DNA of 64,000 bases from Mucilaginibacter dorajii (lineage in GTDB: Bacteria; Bacteroidota; Bacteroidia; Sphingobacteriales; Sphingobacteriaceae). A program made the position numbers and the translations under genes. The notes under the pieces are model-generated. The model saw nothing but the letters and a program-made list of their open reading frames with translations. It did no database searches and was not told where the DNA came from. Numbering within the stretch: the first letter of the stretch is position 1; every line of letters starts with the position of its first letter. Below, in pieces: positions 1 to 8,188 of the stretch. The stretch spans positions 496,001 to 560,000 of the forward strand of contig NZ_JANTYS010000001.1 of NCBI RefSeq assembly GCF_024808255.1, in the 5' to 3' direction.

Positions 1-1119
1 TATTATCCTAATAAGTTGTCGGGAAACAATTTTACTGTGGGTAAGTTGAGGCCTGTAGATCGTAGTGAGATCGATGAAATGTTCTTGAATACCGGTGCCG
101 GGGAAAAAAAATCGGCTTTCGGATCAATTCTTAATGATCTCGTGGCAAAACCGACCGGCTGTGTACAAGTCATAAAGGAAGCCGGGAAAACTGTAGCCTT
201 TTACGGATACCTGGATGCCGACGATAGTTTTATGGTTCCAGTAATCCGTACTAAACAATATTCCCTCCGGCAGACAATCTTCATCCAAAATATAAACGAT
301 TTAGTTAAACTGGCATTAAGCAAGGCGAGAAATTTTATTGTAGTAAGTGATCCTTTTTTGACGGATATCGAAAAGGGAATTCTAATGGGTTCAGGTTTCT
401 TTTTTCAAGACGATGTGTACATACGAGGTATTAAGTCTGGCTTATATGAAGGCGCACAGTTGCCGACCGAGTTATCACACATATCAACAAAAATCCCTGG
501 ACTTAAGAAACTGATCGGCGTTATTAATAAATCAACATTGGAGGCTTTAACTTTAGAGAAGCTCTTATGGCCATTGAAAATCTGCGATGCGGATATTCCA
601 TGTTTTATTATACCGATTAAACCATATTATGCAAAAGAGCTTTTTGATACGAAAGCTGCCAAATCAGAACTCTTTGGCGTTCAGCCAACGCTTATCTGGA
701 GCAAGGAAAATGTTTATTACCGCAATGTCAATCCAAATGTCGAAAAATTTCCGGCGAGAATTTTATGGTATGCCAGTTCGGACCCTAAATCAACTCGTCA
801 AAAGGGAATCGTATGCTCGTCATACCTGAATGAGGTGATAGTTGGGCCCGCGAAAGAGGTTTTTAAGAAACACGAAAAATTTGGGGTTTATTCATGGAAA
901 AGGGATATCTCGAACTTGGTTAAAGGTGTATCGGATAAGCCCATTAAGGTCTTGCGATTCAGCGATTCCGAGTCATTTCCGAATGTTGTCCAACTTGCGA
1001 AAATAAAGCAGGTTCTGGCTCGGAACAACGAATCGGATAATAATTTTCAATCGCCGCTTCGTATTAAAAGCACTACCTTTATGGAATTGTATGCCATGGG
1101 AAACGGTCTAATATTATGA
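1..1119 (+). CDS. Hypothetical protein, 5'-truncated by the window edge
   Basis: The reading frame is open from base 1 (Y-Y-P-N-K before the first TTG at 16), so the gene starts outside the window. About 372 residues are visible. I do not recognise a firm family. The first ~150 residues (e.g. CVQVIKEAGKTVAFYGYL, then LALSKARNFIVVSDPF and GFFFQDDVYIRG) have the alternating strand/helix pattern of a GNAT-like acetyltransferase fold, but no clear acetyl-CoA loop is visible. The C-terminal half contains ILWYASSDP and YLNEVIVGP and ends near FMELYAMGNGLIL. Its TGA overlaps the ATG of the ASCH gene by four bases (ATGA), so the two are translationally coupled and probably act together. Location beside an integrase suggests accessory cargo. 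Confidence 0.6.
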   Translation, partial: YYPNKLSGNNFTVGKLRPVDRSEIDEMFLNTGAGEKKSAFGSILNDLVAKPTGCVQVIKEAGKTVAFYGYLDADDSFMVPVIRTKQYSLRQTIFIQNINDLVKLALSKARNFIVVSDPFLTDIEKGILMGSGFFFQDDVYIRGIKSGLYEGAQLPTELSHISTKIPGLKKLIGVINKSTLEALTLEKLLWPLKICDADIPCFIIPIKPYYAKELFDTKAAKSELFGVQPTLIWSKENVYYRNVNPNVEKFPARILWYASSDPKSTRQKGIVCSSYLNEVIVGPAKEVFKKHEKFGVYSWKRDISNLVKGVSDKPIKVLRFSDSESFPNVVQLAKIKQVLARNNESDNNFQSPLRIKSTTFMELYAMGNGLIL

Positions 1120-1544
1120 GCGACTTGATACTTATATCAGTAAAGGAGAAATATGTCAAAGAGATGCTCTTTGGACGTAAAACGATCGAGCTTAGAAAAT
1201 CTGCGCCTAAAGCCTCCGCCGGTGACACTTTAATTATCTATACAACCCAGCCTAAAAAAGCGATTACGGCCATTGCAATAGTCAAACAGATTATCAAATG
1301 TGAACCGGAGCAAATGTGGCAAAAGTATCATGAAAAACTAGGAATCGATAAGATTGGATTTGATGAGTATTACAAAAATCATAAGAAGGCAATCGGTATA
1401 GAGATGAGTGAAGTTATCGCGTTAAACGAAGAGATTCTGCTTAGCGCCATAAAATTGATCCATCCTGAATTTACTCCCCCACAAACATTTAAGTATTTAA
1501 ATAAATTTACAGCTTTGAGAGATTTCAAACATTTAATCACTTAG
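1116..1544 (+). CDS. ASCH-domain protein
   Basis: 142 residues. The N-terminus (LILISVKEKYVKEMLFGRKTIELRKSAP) followed by GDTLIIYTTQPKKAI is the hallmark of ASCH/PUA-like beta-barrels, where the K-x-x-E-L-R stretch lines an RNA- or nucleotide-binding cleft. ASCH proteins are thought to bind RNA, and some hydrolyse modified nucleosides. The specific substrate here cannot be told. The middle (CEPEQMWQKYHEKLGI, then FDEYYKNHKKAIGIEM) fits the longer ASCH proteins that are encoded next to acetyltransferase-like partners. The start codon overlaps the stop of the preceding gene. The gene sits about 200 bp from a toxin-antitoxin pair on the other strand, within a probable mobile island. Confidence 0.75.
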   Translation: MSDLILISVKEKYVKEMLFGRKTIELRKSAPKASAGDTLIIYTTQPKKAITAIAIVKQIIKCEPEQMWQKYHEKLGIDKIGFDEYYKNHKKAIGIEMSEVIALNEEILLSAIKLIHPEFTPPQTFKYLNKFTALRDFKHLIT

Positions 1545-1746
1545 TTCCGGTGTTGATGGAAAGGCTGGAAACTGCTCTCTATGAAATTCACAACCTAAGC
1601 ATCTTACGATTTCGATTTGTTATAAAAGAATTAATATTATTCAGAGCTGCTGAAGCCGTCGCCGTGCCAGGCAATTAATAGATGGCCGTCATAAAACTAG
1701 TACTAAAGCTCTTTATTGATGGTTGTTATGGCAAAGGGCTATACTA

Positions 1747-2121
1747 TTAATCACACAGTTTGTATTCTTTAACCAATGCAGATGCCGGTAAGCGTAATAA
1801 CTCACTAAATTTCCTGATCATTGTGAGGGACAATGGTTGCTTATAATTCAAAACCTTGCTAACAGTACCTTTATCCCCATAAACTGCGGCAAGGTCTGCC
1901 GCTTTATAGCCAAAGTCCTCCATTCGGATCTTAATCATTTCAATAGGATCAACCTCGGGTAAATCCCAATGTTTATTTTCATACGTTTCAATCAGGTGCA
2001 CCAGCAGGAGTTTTTCCTGGTGATCTTCTCCCGCTGTTGCATATTTGATTGTTTCATACCTGGCAACAGCATCACTATATTGTTGCTCCGTTTCTAATAA
2101 AAACCAATGCTTTTTGGTCAT
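1747..2121 (-). CDS. higA: HigA-type antitoxin with HTH domain
   Basis: 124 residues. The N-terminal half is helical (ETEQQYSDAVARYETI, then KLLLVHLIETYENKHW). The C-terminal half is an Xre/HTH domain (MRIRMEDFGYK-like segment at ~65-75, then AADLAAVYGDKGTVSKVLNY and LSLTMIRKFSELLRLP), as in the COG5499 antitoxins. It should neutralise the toxin encoded 17 bp upstream and repress their common promoter. The toxin-first gene order is the one typical for HigBA. It lies next to an ASCH operon and an integrase, which fits a stabilisation module of a mobile element. Confidence 0.85.
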   Translation of the reverse strand: MTKKHWFLLETEQQYSDAVARYETIKYATAGEDHQEKLLLVHLIETYENKHWDLPEVDPIEMIKIRMEDFGYKAADLAAVYGDKGTVSKVLNYKQPLSLTMIRKFSELLRLPASALVKEYKLCD

Positions 2122-2138
2122 ATCTTAATAAGTTAACC

Positions 2139-2432
2139 CTAAATGGTACCCGCATCAATTTTGTCATATTCGGAATGGGTGCCGATAAACCGTATTTCAA
2201 CGATTTTATCAGCATAATCTACCTCAATGATTAAACGGTATTTGTTACCGGTAATCTTGAAACGGGCCCGCTTTGCGGGTATTAGTTTAGCTTTCGGAAA
2301 ATCGGCTAGAATATCGGTGCCTTTTTCCCATTTTGCTTCTTGTGCTACCTTTCTCCAGGTAGCAATACTGTTAGTGGCGTCTGCGTGTTTTTTCGCAAAA
2401 TCCTGTAATTTCTTTTGATAGATGATGATCAT
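2139..2432 (-). CDS. higB: HigB-type mRNA interferase toxin
   Basis: 97 residues. The pattern matches the HigB/RelE-superfamily proteins annotated as type II toxins in Bacteroidota: a leading [19 protein letters not shown] helix, the [10 protein letters not shown] segment, then [20 protein letters not shown] and the closing [16 protein letters not shown]. The conserved R in GNKYRLI and the H in GTHSEYDKI are those of this family. Such toxins cleave mRNA on the ribosome. The gene is first in the two-gene operon, and the antitoxin starts 17 bp downstream. The ATG at 2432 is chosen because it directly precedes the first conserved helix. Confidence 0.88.
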   Translation of the reverse strand: MIIIYQKKLQDFAKKHADATNSIATWRKVAQEAKWEKGTDILADFPKAKLIPAKRARFKITGNKYRLIIEVDYADKIVEIRFIGTHSEYDKIDAGTI

Positions 2433-2748
2433 CGTTTCTTCGTTTTTTATTACTCATCGGCGATCTCCTTATTTTCAAACTTTTTTACATTTTACGTCGC
2501 TCAACCGGGACCTTCCCGGAATGATATACCAAAGATAAACAAAAGTTGGTTTTTTGCCAACCTTTGTCTGTCTTTTTATTCTAGGTTTTATTTTCATCAA
2601 TAAGTCCTTAGTTTAACTGATATTCCTTTGCGGTTGAGTACTTTCAATGCCGGAGCAACGGGATTTTTTATGAAAAATGTGGCAATTGATAAGGAGATAT
2701 TGTTACCAAATCATTTAATATTAGGTGTAATTAAAGCGATCTGATTCA
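2433..2748. other. Gap between toxin gene and integrase gene
   Basis: 316 bp without a convincing gene. It should contain the higBA promoter at the left end. A small inverted repeat (CCGGGACCTTCCCGG, near 2505-2519) is present. The right part is AT-rich and leads to the 3' end of the integrase. I see no tRNA fragment or att-like duplication here. Confidence 0.5.
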
Positions 2749-3975
2749 TTAAGTATTGTAAACTTTCCTATTTACAAGTAGCTGCCGCATATCATCACTT
2801 ACCTTCCTGTCGTTTAATTTAGCATAAGGCTGCGTTTGCTTAATATTAGCGTGGCCGAGCATTTTTGAAACAGTCTCCATCGGAACACCATTGTTCAGTG
2901 TGATGGTGCTTGCGAACGTATGCCGTGCTATGTGAAAAGTAAGCTCCTTGTCGATTCCGGTAATATCGGCGATCTCTTTTAAATAAGAATTCATCTTTTG
3001 ATTGCTTAAGACCGGTAGCACCAAGCCGCTATTTAGACATTTTGGATTTGTTTTGTACTTTTCCAAAATGGCTGATGCATCTGGAAGGAGTGGGACTCTT
3101 GTTGATGCACCTGTTTTCTGGCGGTGGGTAAATATCCAATCGGAGTTGTCTACGCCCGTCACTATTTCACTATACTTTAATTTCTCGACGTCGGCGTATG
3201 CCAGCCCCGTATAACAACTGAACAGAAAAATGTCACGAACATGTACCAACCTCTCTGCATGAAAATTTTTCTCAGCTATCTTTTTAAGTTCGTGTTCAGT
3301 TAATGCCAGCCGTTCCACAGGTTTTTTCGTGAATTTAAAATCGGGGAATGGGTCTGCATGCAACCACCTGTTTTTAACACAGATCAAAACGATCTTTTTA
3401 AAGTTTGACAGGTATTTCATCGTCGAATTGTGGTTGCATTTTTGAACACTCTTAAACCAAAAGCAAAACTCCGTGATGAATTCATGGTCCAGTTTCCTGA
3501 TATCAATGTCAGCCAGCCCAAATTTCCATCGAATGAAACTGGTGGCATGGTTGATAGTCGTTTCATACCTGTCTATTGTATTGGAGGCAAACTCAATTCC
3601 TTCCAAAGCCTTCATTTGCTGGTTGTGTTTTTTAAAAACGTCCAGTATCATTATTTTCTTCTCATCTGTACCGGTCATCATAGCTTTAATCGCCTCGACT
3701 GTAATTTCCCTGTCCGTATCGATCAATTTTCTTTTTGCCTGAAAAACCTTTTGTTCCAGTGAATCTAAATAATGATTCAGTTCTTTCACTGATTCCTTAT
3801 TTCCAATAGCCCTGCCTGATTTTCCGCCCCACTGCGCCGGTTCGCATTTTCGTTTGGACGAGAGCTCCACAGCAGCACCGTCAATAGTGATTTTTAAATA
3901 GATGGGCAACGGCCCTGATTTGTAATTTTTAGGTTTTCTCATAAAGAACAATAACCCGAAGCTTTTTTCTAACAT
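2749..3975 (-). CDS. Tyrosine recombinase / site-specific integrase
   Basis: 408 residues with the standard Bacteroidota integrase layout. An arm-type DNA-binding domain (GLLFFMRKPKNYKSGPLPIY) is followed by a core-binding SAM-like domain at ~115-215 and the catalytic domain at ~230-400. Visible catalytic elements are the beta-hairpin Lys in RQKTGAS, the HxxR box (FHIARHTFAST), the GHANIKQT box and the Tyr of QPYAKL. In box I the motif reads SCYTGLAYADVEKL, without the usual Arg after TGL. This is a deviation also known in CTnDOT-like integrases. The gene reads away from tRNA-Leu, whose 3' end faces it, which suggests integration at or near the tRNA gene. The element would extend leftward and take in higBA and the ASCH operon. 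Confidence 0.93.
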   Translation of the reverse strand: MLEKSFGLLFFMRKPKNYKSGPLPIYLKITIDGAAVELSSKRKCEPAQWGGKSGRAIGNKESVKELNHYLDSLEQKVFQAKRKLIDTDREITVEAIKAMMTGTDEKKIMILDVFKKHNQQMKALEGIEFASNTIDRYETTINHATSFIRWKFGLADIDIRKLDHEFITEFCFWFKSVQKCNHNSTMKYLSNFKKIVLICVKNRWLHADPFPDFKFTKKPVERLALTEHELKKIAEKNFHAERLVHVRDIFLFSCYTGLAYADVEKLKYSEIVTGVDNSDWIFTHRQKTGASTRVPLLPDASAILEKYKTNPKCLNSGLVLPVLSNQKMNSYLKEIADITGIDKELTFHIARHTFASTITLNNGVPMETVSKMLGHANIKQTQPYAKLNDRKVSDDMRQLLVNRKVYNT

Positions 3976-4169
3976 AATTGCTTAATAAAAAGGTAAAACA
4001 AATGTCGGATTCCGGCCGCTGATAATCAAGATGTTTACGAGGTGTACATGCTTGTATATCAGTCTATTGTAGCGTTTCCATTGAGTCTTTTTTTGCGTTT
4101 AGGTTACTCAATGAATCGTTCAATAGAATTATGTGTTTATATGCGAGTTTTGAGTAGGTCTTAAATGAC

Positions 4170-4202
4170 AAAAGCCCCTAAATCATTGATTTAAGGGCTT
4201 TT
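4170..4202 (-). terminator. Terminator downstream of the tRNA pair
   Basis: Arms AAAAGCCC and TAAATCA (4170-4186) pair with TGATTTA and GGGCTTTT (4187-4202) with one mismatch, giving a hairpin with an A tract on one side and a T tract on the other. It lies 24 bp past the 3' end of tRNA-Leu in the direction of tRNA transcription. It could also end transcription reading out of the integrase side. Confidence 0.75.
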
Positions 4203-4225
4203 GAAGCGATTTTACTCTGCTTTTG

Positions 4226-4310
4226 TACTCAGAGCGGGAATCGAACCCGCACTCCGTTTACGGGAACAGGATTTTAAGTCCTGCGTGTCTACCAGTTCCA
4301 CCATCTGAGC
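4226..4310 (-). tRNA. tRNA-Leu (TAA anticodon)
   Basis: On the minus strand an 85-nt cloverleaf folds. The acceptor stem is GCTCAGA/TCTGAGT with a G-U first pair and discriminator A. The anticodon arm is CAGGA-CTTAAAA-TCCTG, reading UAA. A class II variable arm precedes the GCGGG-TTCGATT-CCCGC T-arm. The 3' CCA is not encoded (CAA follows). It is probably the landmark used by the neighbouring integrase. Confidence 0.95.
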
Positions 4311-4382
4311 ATGATGATCATTGCCTGCTAACAGGCTTTCGATCTTCAAAAATAAAACCCTTCTTTTAACGGAAGGGCTTTG

Positions 4383-4455
<73 letters not shown>

Positions 4456-4568
4456 ATTGGTATTTTTCCTACTTGGAGTTGGTCGTGTGCCTATCTCGTT
4501 TGCGGGAGTGCAAATATAGACAGAATTGGATGTTCTGCAAGAGAAAATTTTACTTTTTTTTAAATAGT

Positions 4569-5051
4569 TTATAACTGGCTGGTTTTCAAAATATCAGCTA
4601 TAAGGTCGGCCTCATATCCACGACCCATAGCATACTGTTGTAGCTTGTATCGGCGTTTTAGCTCATTTTTTTCGGTTAGGGTGGCTACCTTTTTCTCAAT
4701 AATACGGATTAAGGTGGCGTGGTAATCGTCAAGGTCGATAGTTTGCAGGGCTTTTTTTATCAGTACATCGGGTACCCGTTTAAATTTAAGGCCTTGTTTT
4801 ATCTTGATGCGTCCCCAGGCTTTTTGTGCAAATTTACCTTTGGTGTAGGCTTTGGCAAAGCGCTCTTCATTTAAAAAATTGCCTTGTATCAGTTCGCTTA
4901 TTACCCGTTCAACGGCATCGGGGTAAAGCCCCCATTCGTAAAGCTTGTCGCGGGTTTCCTGTTGGGAGCGTTCCTGGTAAGCGCAAAAATGTTCGGCTTT
5001 TACAAGGGCAACTTTTTCGTCGGTGATCTTTATTTTCTTTTGGCCATCCAT
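4569..5051 (-). CDS. recX: Regulatory protein RecX family
   Basis: 160 residues. It has the three-helix RecX repeats: CAYQERSQQETRDKLYEWG, then VISELIQGNFLNEERFAKAY with the signature N-E-E-R-F-A, then KAWGRIKIKQGLKFKRVP. RecX binds RecA filaments and limits their activity. The length is normal for Bacteroidota RecX. It is divergent from murF-alr with a 63-bp gap that must hold both promoters. recA is not adjacent, as is usual in this phylum. Confidence 0.9.
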   Translation of the reverse strand: MDGQKKIKITDEKVALVKAEHFCAYQERSQQETRDKLYEWGLYPDAVERVISELIQGNFLNEERFAKAYTKGKFAQKAWGRIKIKQGLKFKRVPDVLIKKALQTIDLDDYHATLIRIIEKKVATLTEKNELKRRYKLQQYAMGRGYEADLIADILKTSQL

Positions 5052-5114
5052 TTATAGCATCAAAATTCGTTAAAAATCTTTCTATTGTTAAATTAATATA
5101 AGCAATTTCGTACC

Positions 5115-7580
5115 ATGCATAGCAACCAGTACGCCATAACCGAGGTGAAGCAGATCATTAACGCAGGTGGGCAAATTGTAAAAGAATATACTATTAATAC
5201 GTTGTTCACAGATAGCCGCAGGATCAATAACCCTGCCGAGGGTTTGTTTTTTGCCTTGAGCGGCCGGCGCAATGGTCACGAGTTTGTTGCCGAAGCTTAT
5301 GCGGCAGGTGTGCGTAATTTTGTGGTTGAGTATGGCCCGGAGTTCAACCTGCCCGAAGCTAACTTTTTAATTGTTGATGATCCACTGGCTGCCATGCAGG
5401 CCCTTGCCGCTTATCACCGCAGCCGTTTTGATTTGCAGGTGATAGGTATTACCGGCAGCAACGGTAAAACCATAGTAAAGGAATGGTTGTACCAATTGCT
5501 GGCTGCAGATAAAAACATTGTCCGTAATCCTAAAAGTTATAACTCACAAATTGGAGTGCCACTTTCTGTATGGCAAATAAACGGCCGTAATGATCTCGGG
5601 ATTTTTGAGGCGGGAATATCAACTATTAATGAAATGGATAAGCTGGAGGCTATTATAAAGCCCCAGGTAGGAGTTTTAACCCATATAGGTACAGCGCATG
5701 ACGAAGGGTTTAAAGATCGGCGTGAAAAGATGCTGGAAAAACTACAGCTGTTTAGGCATTGCGAAAAATTGATCTACAACTACGATCAGTTATTAAACTT
5801 TCAGGCGGATATTAAGGCAAGGGAAACTTTTACCTGGAGCCGCAAAATGAACCAGGCCGATCTGTACGTTTTTAGCGAAACCGTAATAGCCAAAAGCTAT
5901 TATCTCCGCGCTCAATATCAAAAACGTGAGATCGAATGCCTTATCCCTTTTGCTGACGAAGCCTCTGTAGAGAATGCCATCATTTGCTGGGCAACGATGC
6001 TGGCTTTGGGCTATAGCCCGGTTGAGGCCGATAAACGGATTGAACGCCTTGCGCCGGTAAGTATGCGATTGGAGTTGAAGACTGGCGTAAACAATTGCTC
6101 GGTAATTGACGACTCTTATAATTCAGATTTGCAATCGTTAGAGATAGCGCTCAATTTTCTGGGCCAGCAAAATCAGCATCAAAAGAAAACGCTCATCCTG
6201 TCGGACATCTATCAGTCTGGCTTGCAACAGGATGAATTGTATAGGCAGGTTGCCAACCTTATCAGCAGTAAAAAGGTAGATAAATTTGTTGGGGTAGGCG
6301 AGGCGTTGATGGCTTACGAACATTTTTTTAATGTAGCCGAACAGCACTTTTTTAAAGATACCGCCGCCATGCTGCAGCAATTAAGGCAATTGAATTTTAA
6401 AGAGGAAACTATACTGATTAAAGGTTCGAGGAGTTTCGAATTTGAGCGCATCAGCCGCGCATTGGCGCAAAAAGCACATGAAACCATACTGGAAATTAAC
6501 CTGAACACTTTATTGAGTAACCTCAACTTTTATAAATCAAAGATTGAGCCAGGCGTAAAGGTAATGGCCATGGTGAAGGCTTTTAGCTATGGTAGCGGCA
6601 CTTTTGAGGTGGCCAACATGCTGCAATATAACAAAGTTGATTATCTGGCAGTTGCTTATATTGACGAAGGGGTATCCTTACGGCAGGCGGGTATTAATTT
6701 GCCTGTTATAGTGCTTAACCCTGAGGCTTCGGCATTTGATAAGGTCATCGAATATAAATTGGAGCCGGCGATATACAGCTTTGGTTTGTTAGATGATTTT
6801 GTGGGCTACGCGCTTGATCGTAATATTTCAAACTACCCGGTACATCTTAAAATAGATACCGGTATGCACAGGCTGGGTTTTGAAAATCACGAGATTGAAA
6901 CACTATGCGATATGTTGGAACAGAACCGGTATGTGCGCATCCAGTCGGTATTTTCGCACCTTGCCGCAAGTGAGGCATCAAAACACGATGGTTTTACCCA
7001 AACACAGATCAAACGCTTTGAAAAAGCTTTTAAAGAGATAGAAAAAACGCTGGGCTATAAAGTGATCAAACATCTATGCAATACGGCAGGCATTATTCGC
7101 TGGCCATCCGCGCATTACGATATGGTGAGGCTGGGCATCGGCTTATACGGTGTAGATTCGGCTGTAAGTATTAAAGAAACCGACCTGCAGCCCATTGCCA
7201 GTTTAAAAACCAGCATAGCCCAGGTGAAAAAGATAAAAGGCGGCGATACAATTAGCTATGGCCGCAGTGGCAAGTTAAAAAAGGACGGCAAAATAGCCAC
7301 TGTACGCATAGGTTATGCCGATGGCTACCTGCGTGCTTTTGGCAATGGTATTGGCAAAATGCTGGTGAAGGGAACGCTGGTACCAACCGTTGGTAATATT
7401 ACTATGGATATGTGCATGCTTGACGTAAGCGGCCTGGATGTTCGCGAGGGTGATGAAGTAATTGTTTTTGATGAACAGCACCAACGCATTGAAGAGCTGG
7501 CCAGGCAAATAGGTACTATCCCGTATGAGATATTAACTAATGTTTCGCAAAGGGTAAAAAGGGTGTACTTTTACGAATAG
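5115..7580 (+). CDS. murF-alr: Bifunctional UDP-MurNAc-tripeptide:D-Ala-D-Ala ligase / alanine racemase
   Basis: 821 residues. Residues 1-450 are a Mur ligase: an N-terminal UDP-binding domain, the ATP P-loop GITGSNGKT near residue 113, a central NSQIGVPLSVW segment and a C-terminal rossmann-like domain (DDSYNSDL). Residues ~455-821 are a fold-type III alanine racemase. The PLP lysine is K488 in MVKAFSYG, with further features DTGMHRLGF, YGRSGKL (catalytic Tyr region) and GNITMDMCMLDV. The fusion is common in Bacteroidota and couples D-Ala supply to the last cytoplasmic precursor step of peptidoglycan synthesis. DUF502 follows after 17 bp and is probably in the same transcript. Confidence 0.95.
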   Translation: MHSNQYAITEVKQIINAGGQIVKEYTINTLFTDSRRINNPAEGLFFALSGRRNGHEFVAEAYAAGVRNFVVEYGPEFNLPEANFLIVDDPLAAMQALAAYHRSRFDLQVIGITGSNGKTIVKEWLYQLLAADKNIVRNPKSYNSQIGVPLSVWQINGRNDLGIFEAGISTINEMDKLEAIIKPQVGVLTHIGTAHDEGFKDRREKMLEKLQLFRHCEKLIYNYDQLLNFQADIKARETFTWSRKMNQADLYVFSETVIAKSYYLRAQYQKREIECLIPFADEASVENAIICWATMLALGYSPVEADKRIERLAPVSMRLELKTGVNNCSVIDDSYNSDLQSLEIALNFLGQQNQHQKKTLILSDIYQSGLQQDELYRQVANLISSKKVDKFVGVGEALMAYEHFFNVAEQHFFKDTAAMLQQLRQLNFKEETILIKGSRSFEFERISRALAQKAHETILEINLNTLLSNLNFYKSKIEPGVKVMAMVKAFSYGSGTFEVANMLQYNKVDYLAVAYIDEGVSLRQAGINLPVIVLNPEASAFDKVIEYKLEPAIYSFGLLDDFVGYALDRNISNYPVHLKIDTGMHRLGFENHEIETLCDMLEQNRYVRIQSVFSHLAASEASKHDGFTQTQIKRFEKAFKEIEKTLGYKVIKHLCNTAGIIRWPSAHYDMVRLGIGLYGVDSAVSIKETDLQPIASLKTSIAQVKKIKGGDTISYGRSGKLKKDGKIATVRIGYADGYLRAFGNGIGKMLVKGTLVPTVGNITMDMCMLDVSGLDVREGDEVIVFDEQHQRIEELARQIGTIPYEILTNVSQRVKRVYFYE

Positions 7581-7597
7581 AAATTCAAAGGGGGCTT

Positions 7598-8188
7598 ATG
7601 AACAATTTTGCACGTGTATTATTCAGGTATTTTGCAAAGGGACTACTGGTAGTAGTGCCCATTGGCGCTGCAATATTTTTAATGTACTGGGGCGTATCAA
7701 CCGTTGATAAAGCTTTGAATTTGAGTGATCTGTTGGTTGATGGCTCTGGCAAGCACATCTACATTCCAGGGTTGGGAATTTTAAATGTAGTTGTGGTGAT
7801 CATGATTGCGGGTGTATTGGTAACCAACGTAGTTACCGAGCCTATCAAACGCTGGTTTAAACGTTGGTTTAACCGTTTGCCAATTTTTGCATTCCTGTAT
7901 TCGTCTATAAAAGATCTTACCGAAGCATTTGTTGGCGAAGAGAAAAAGTTTAATGAGCCTGTTTTGGTAGAGGTGAATGAATTTGGGTTGAAAAAGATTG
8001 GTTTCCTGGTGCAAAAAGATCTGGCGGTATTGGGCTTACCTGGTGAGGTTGCTGTATATTTTCCTTATTCCTATTCGTTTGCAGGCCAGGTTGTTATTGT
8101 TGATGCCAGCAAAGTGAAACACATTGACAAAAGTGCCGCCGATATGATGAAATTTGTAATATCGGGTGGCGTTAGTGGGTTGGAGTAG
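7598..8188 (+). CDS. DUF502 family membrane protein
   Basis: 196 residues. Two hydrophobic segments near the N-terminus (about 15-33 and 58-80) are followed by the conserved cytosolic motif RWFKRWFNRLPIFAFLYSSIKDL and a C-terminal domain containing GEVAVYFPYSYSFAGQVVIV. This is the DUF502 arrangement, whose function is unknown. The gene follows murF-alr by 17 bp on the same strand, so a role in the envelope is plausible but not shown. Its 3' end overlaps the converging MFS gene by 17 bp. Confidence 0.85.
   Translation: MNNFARVLFRYFAKGLLVVVPIGAAIFLMYWGVSTVDKALNLSDLLVDGSGKHIYIPGLGILNVVVVIMIAGVLVTNVVTEPIKRWFKRWFNRLPIFAFLYSSIKDLTEAFVGEEKKFNEPVLVEVNEFGLKKIGFLVQKDLAVLGLPGEVAVYFPYSYSFAGQVVIVDASKVKHIDKSAADMMKFVISGGVSGLE

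Noticed and set aside
2415..2603. Small gene between higB and the integrase
   Set aside because: Low-complexity hydrophobic/aromatic translation overlapping the higB start, with no family features.
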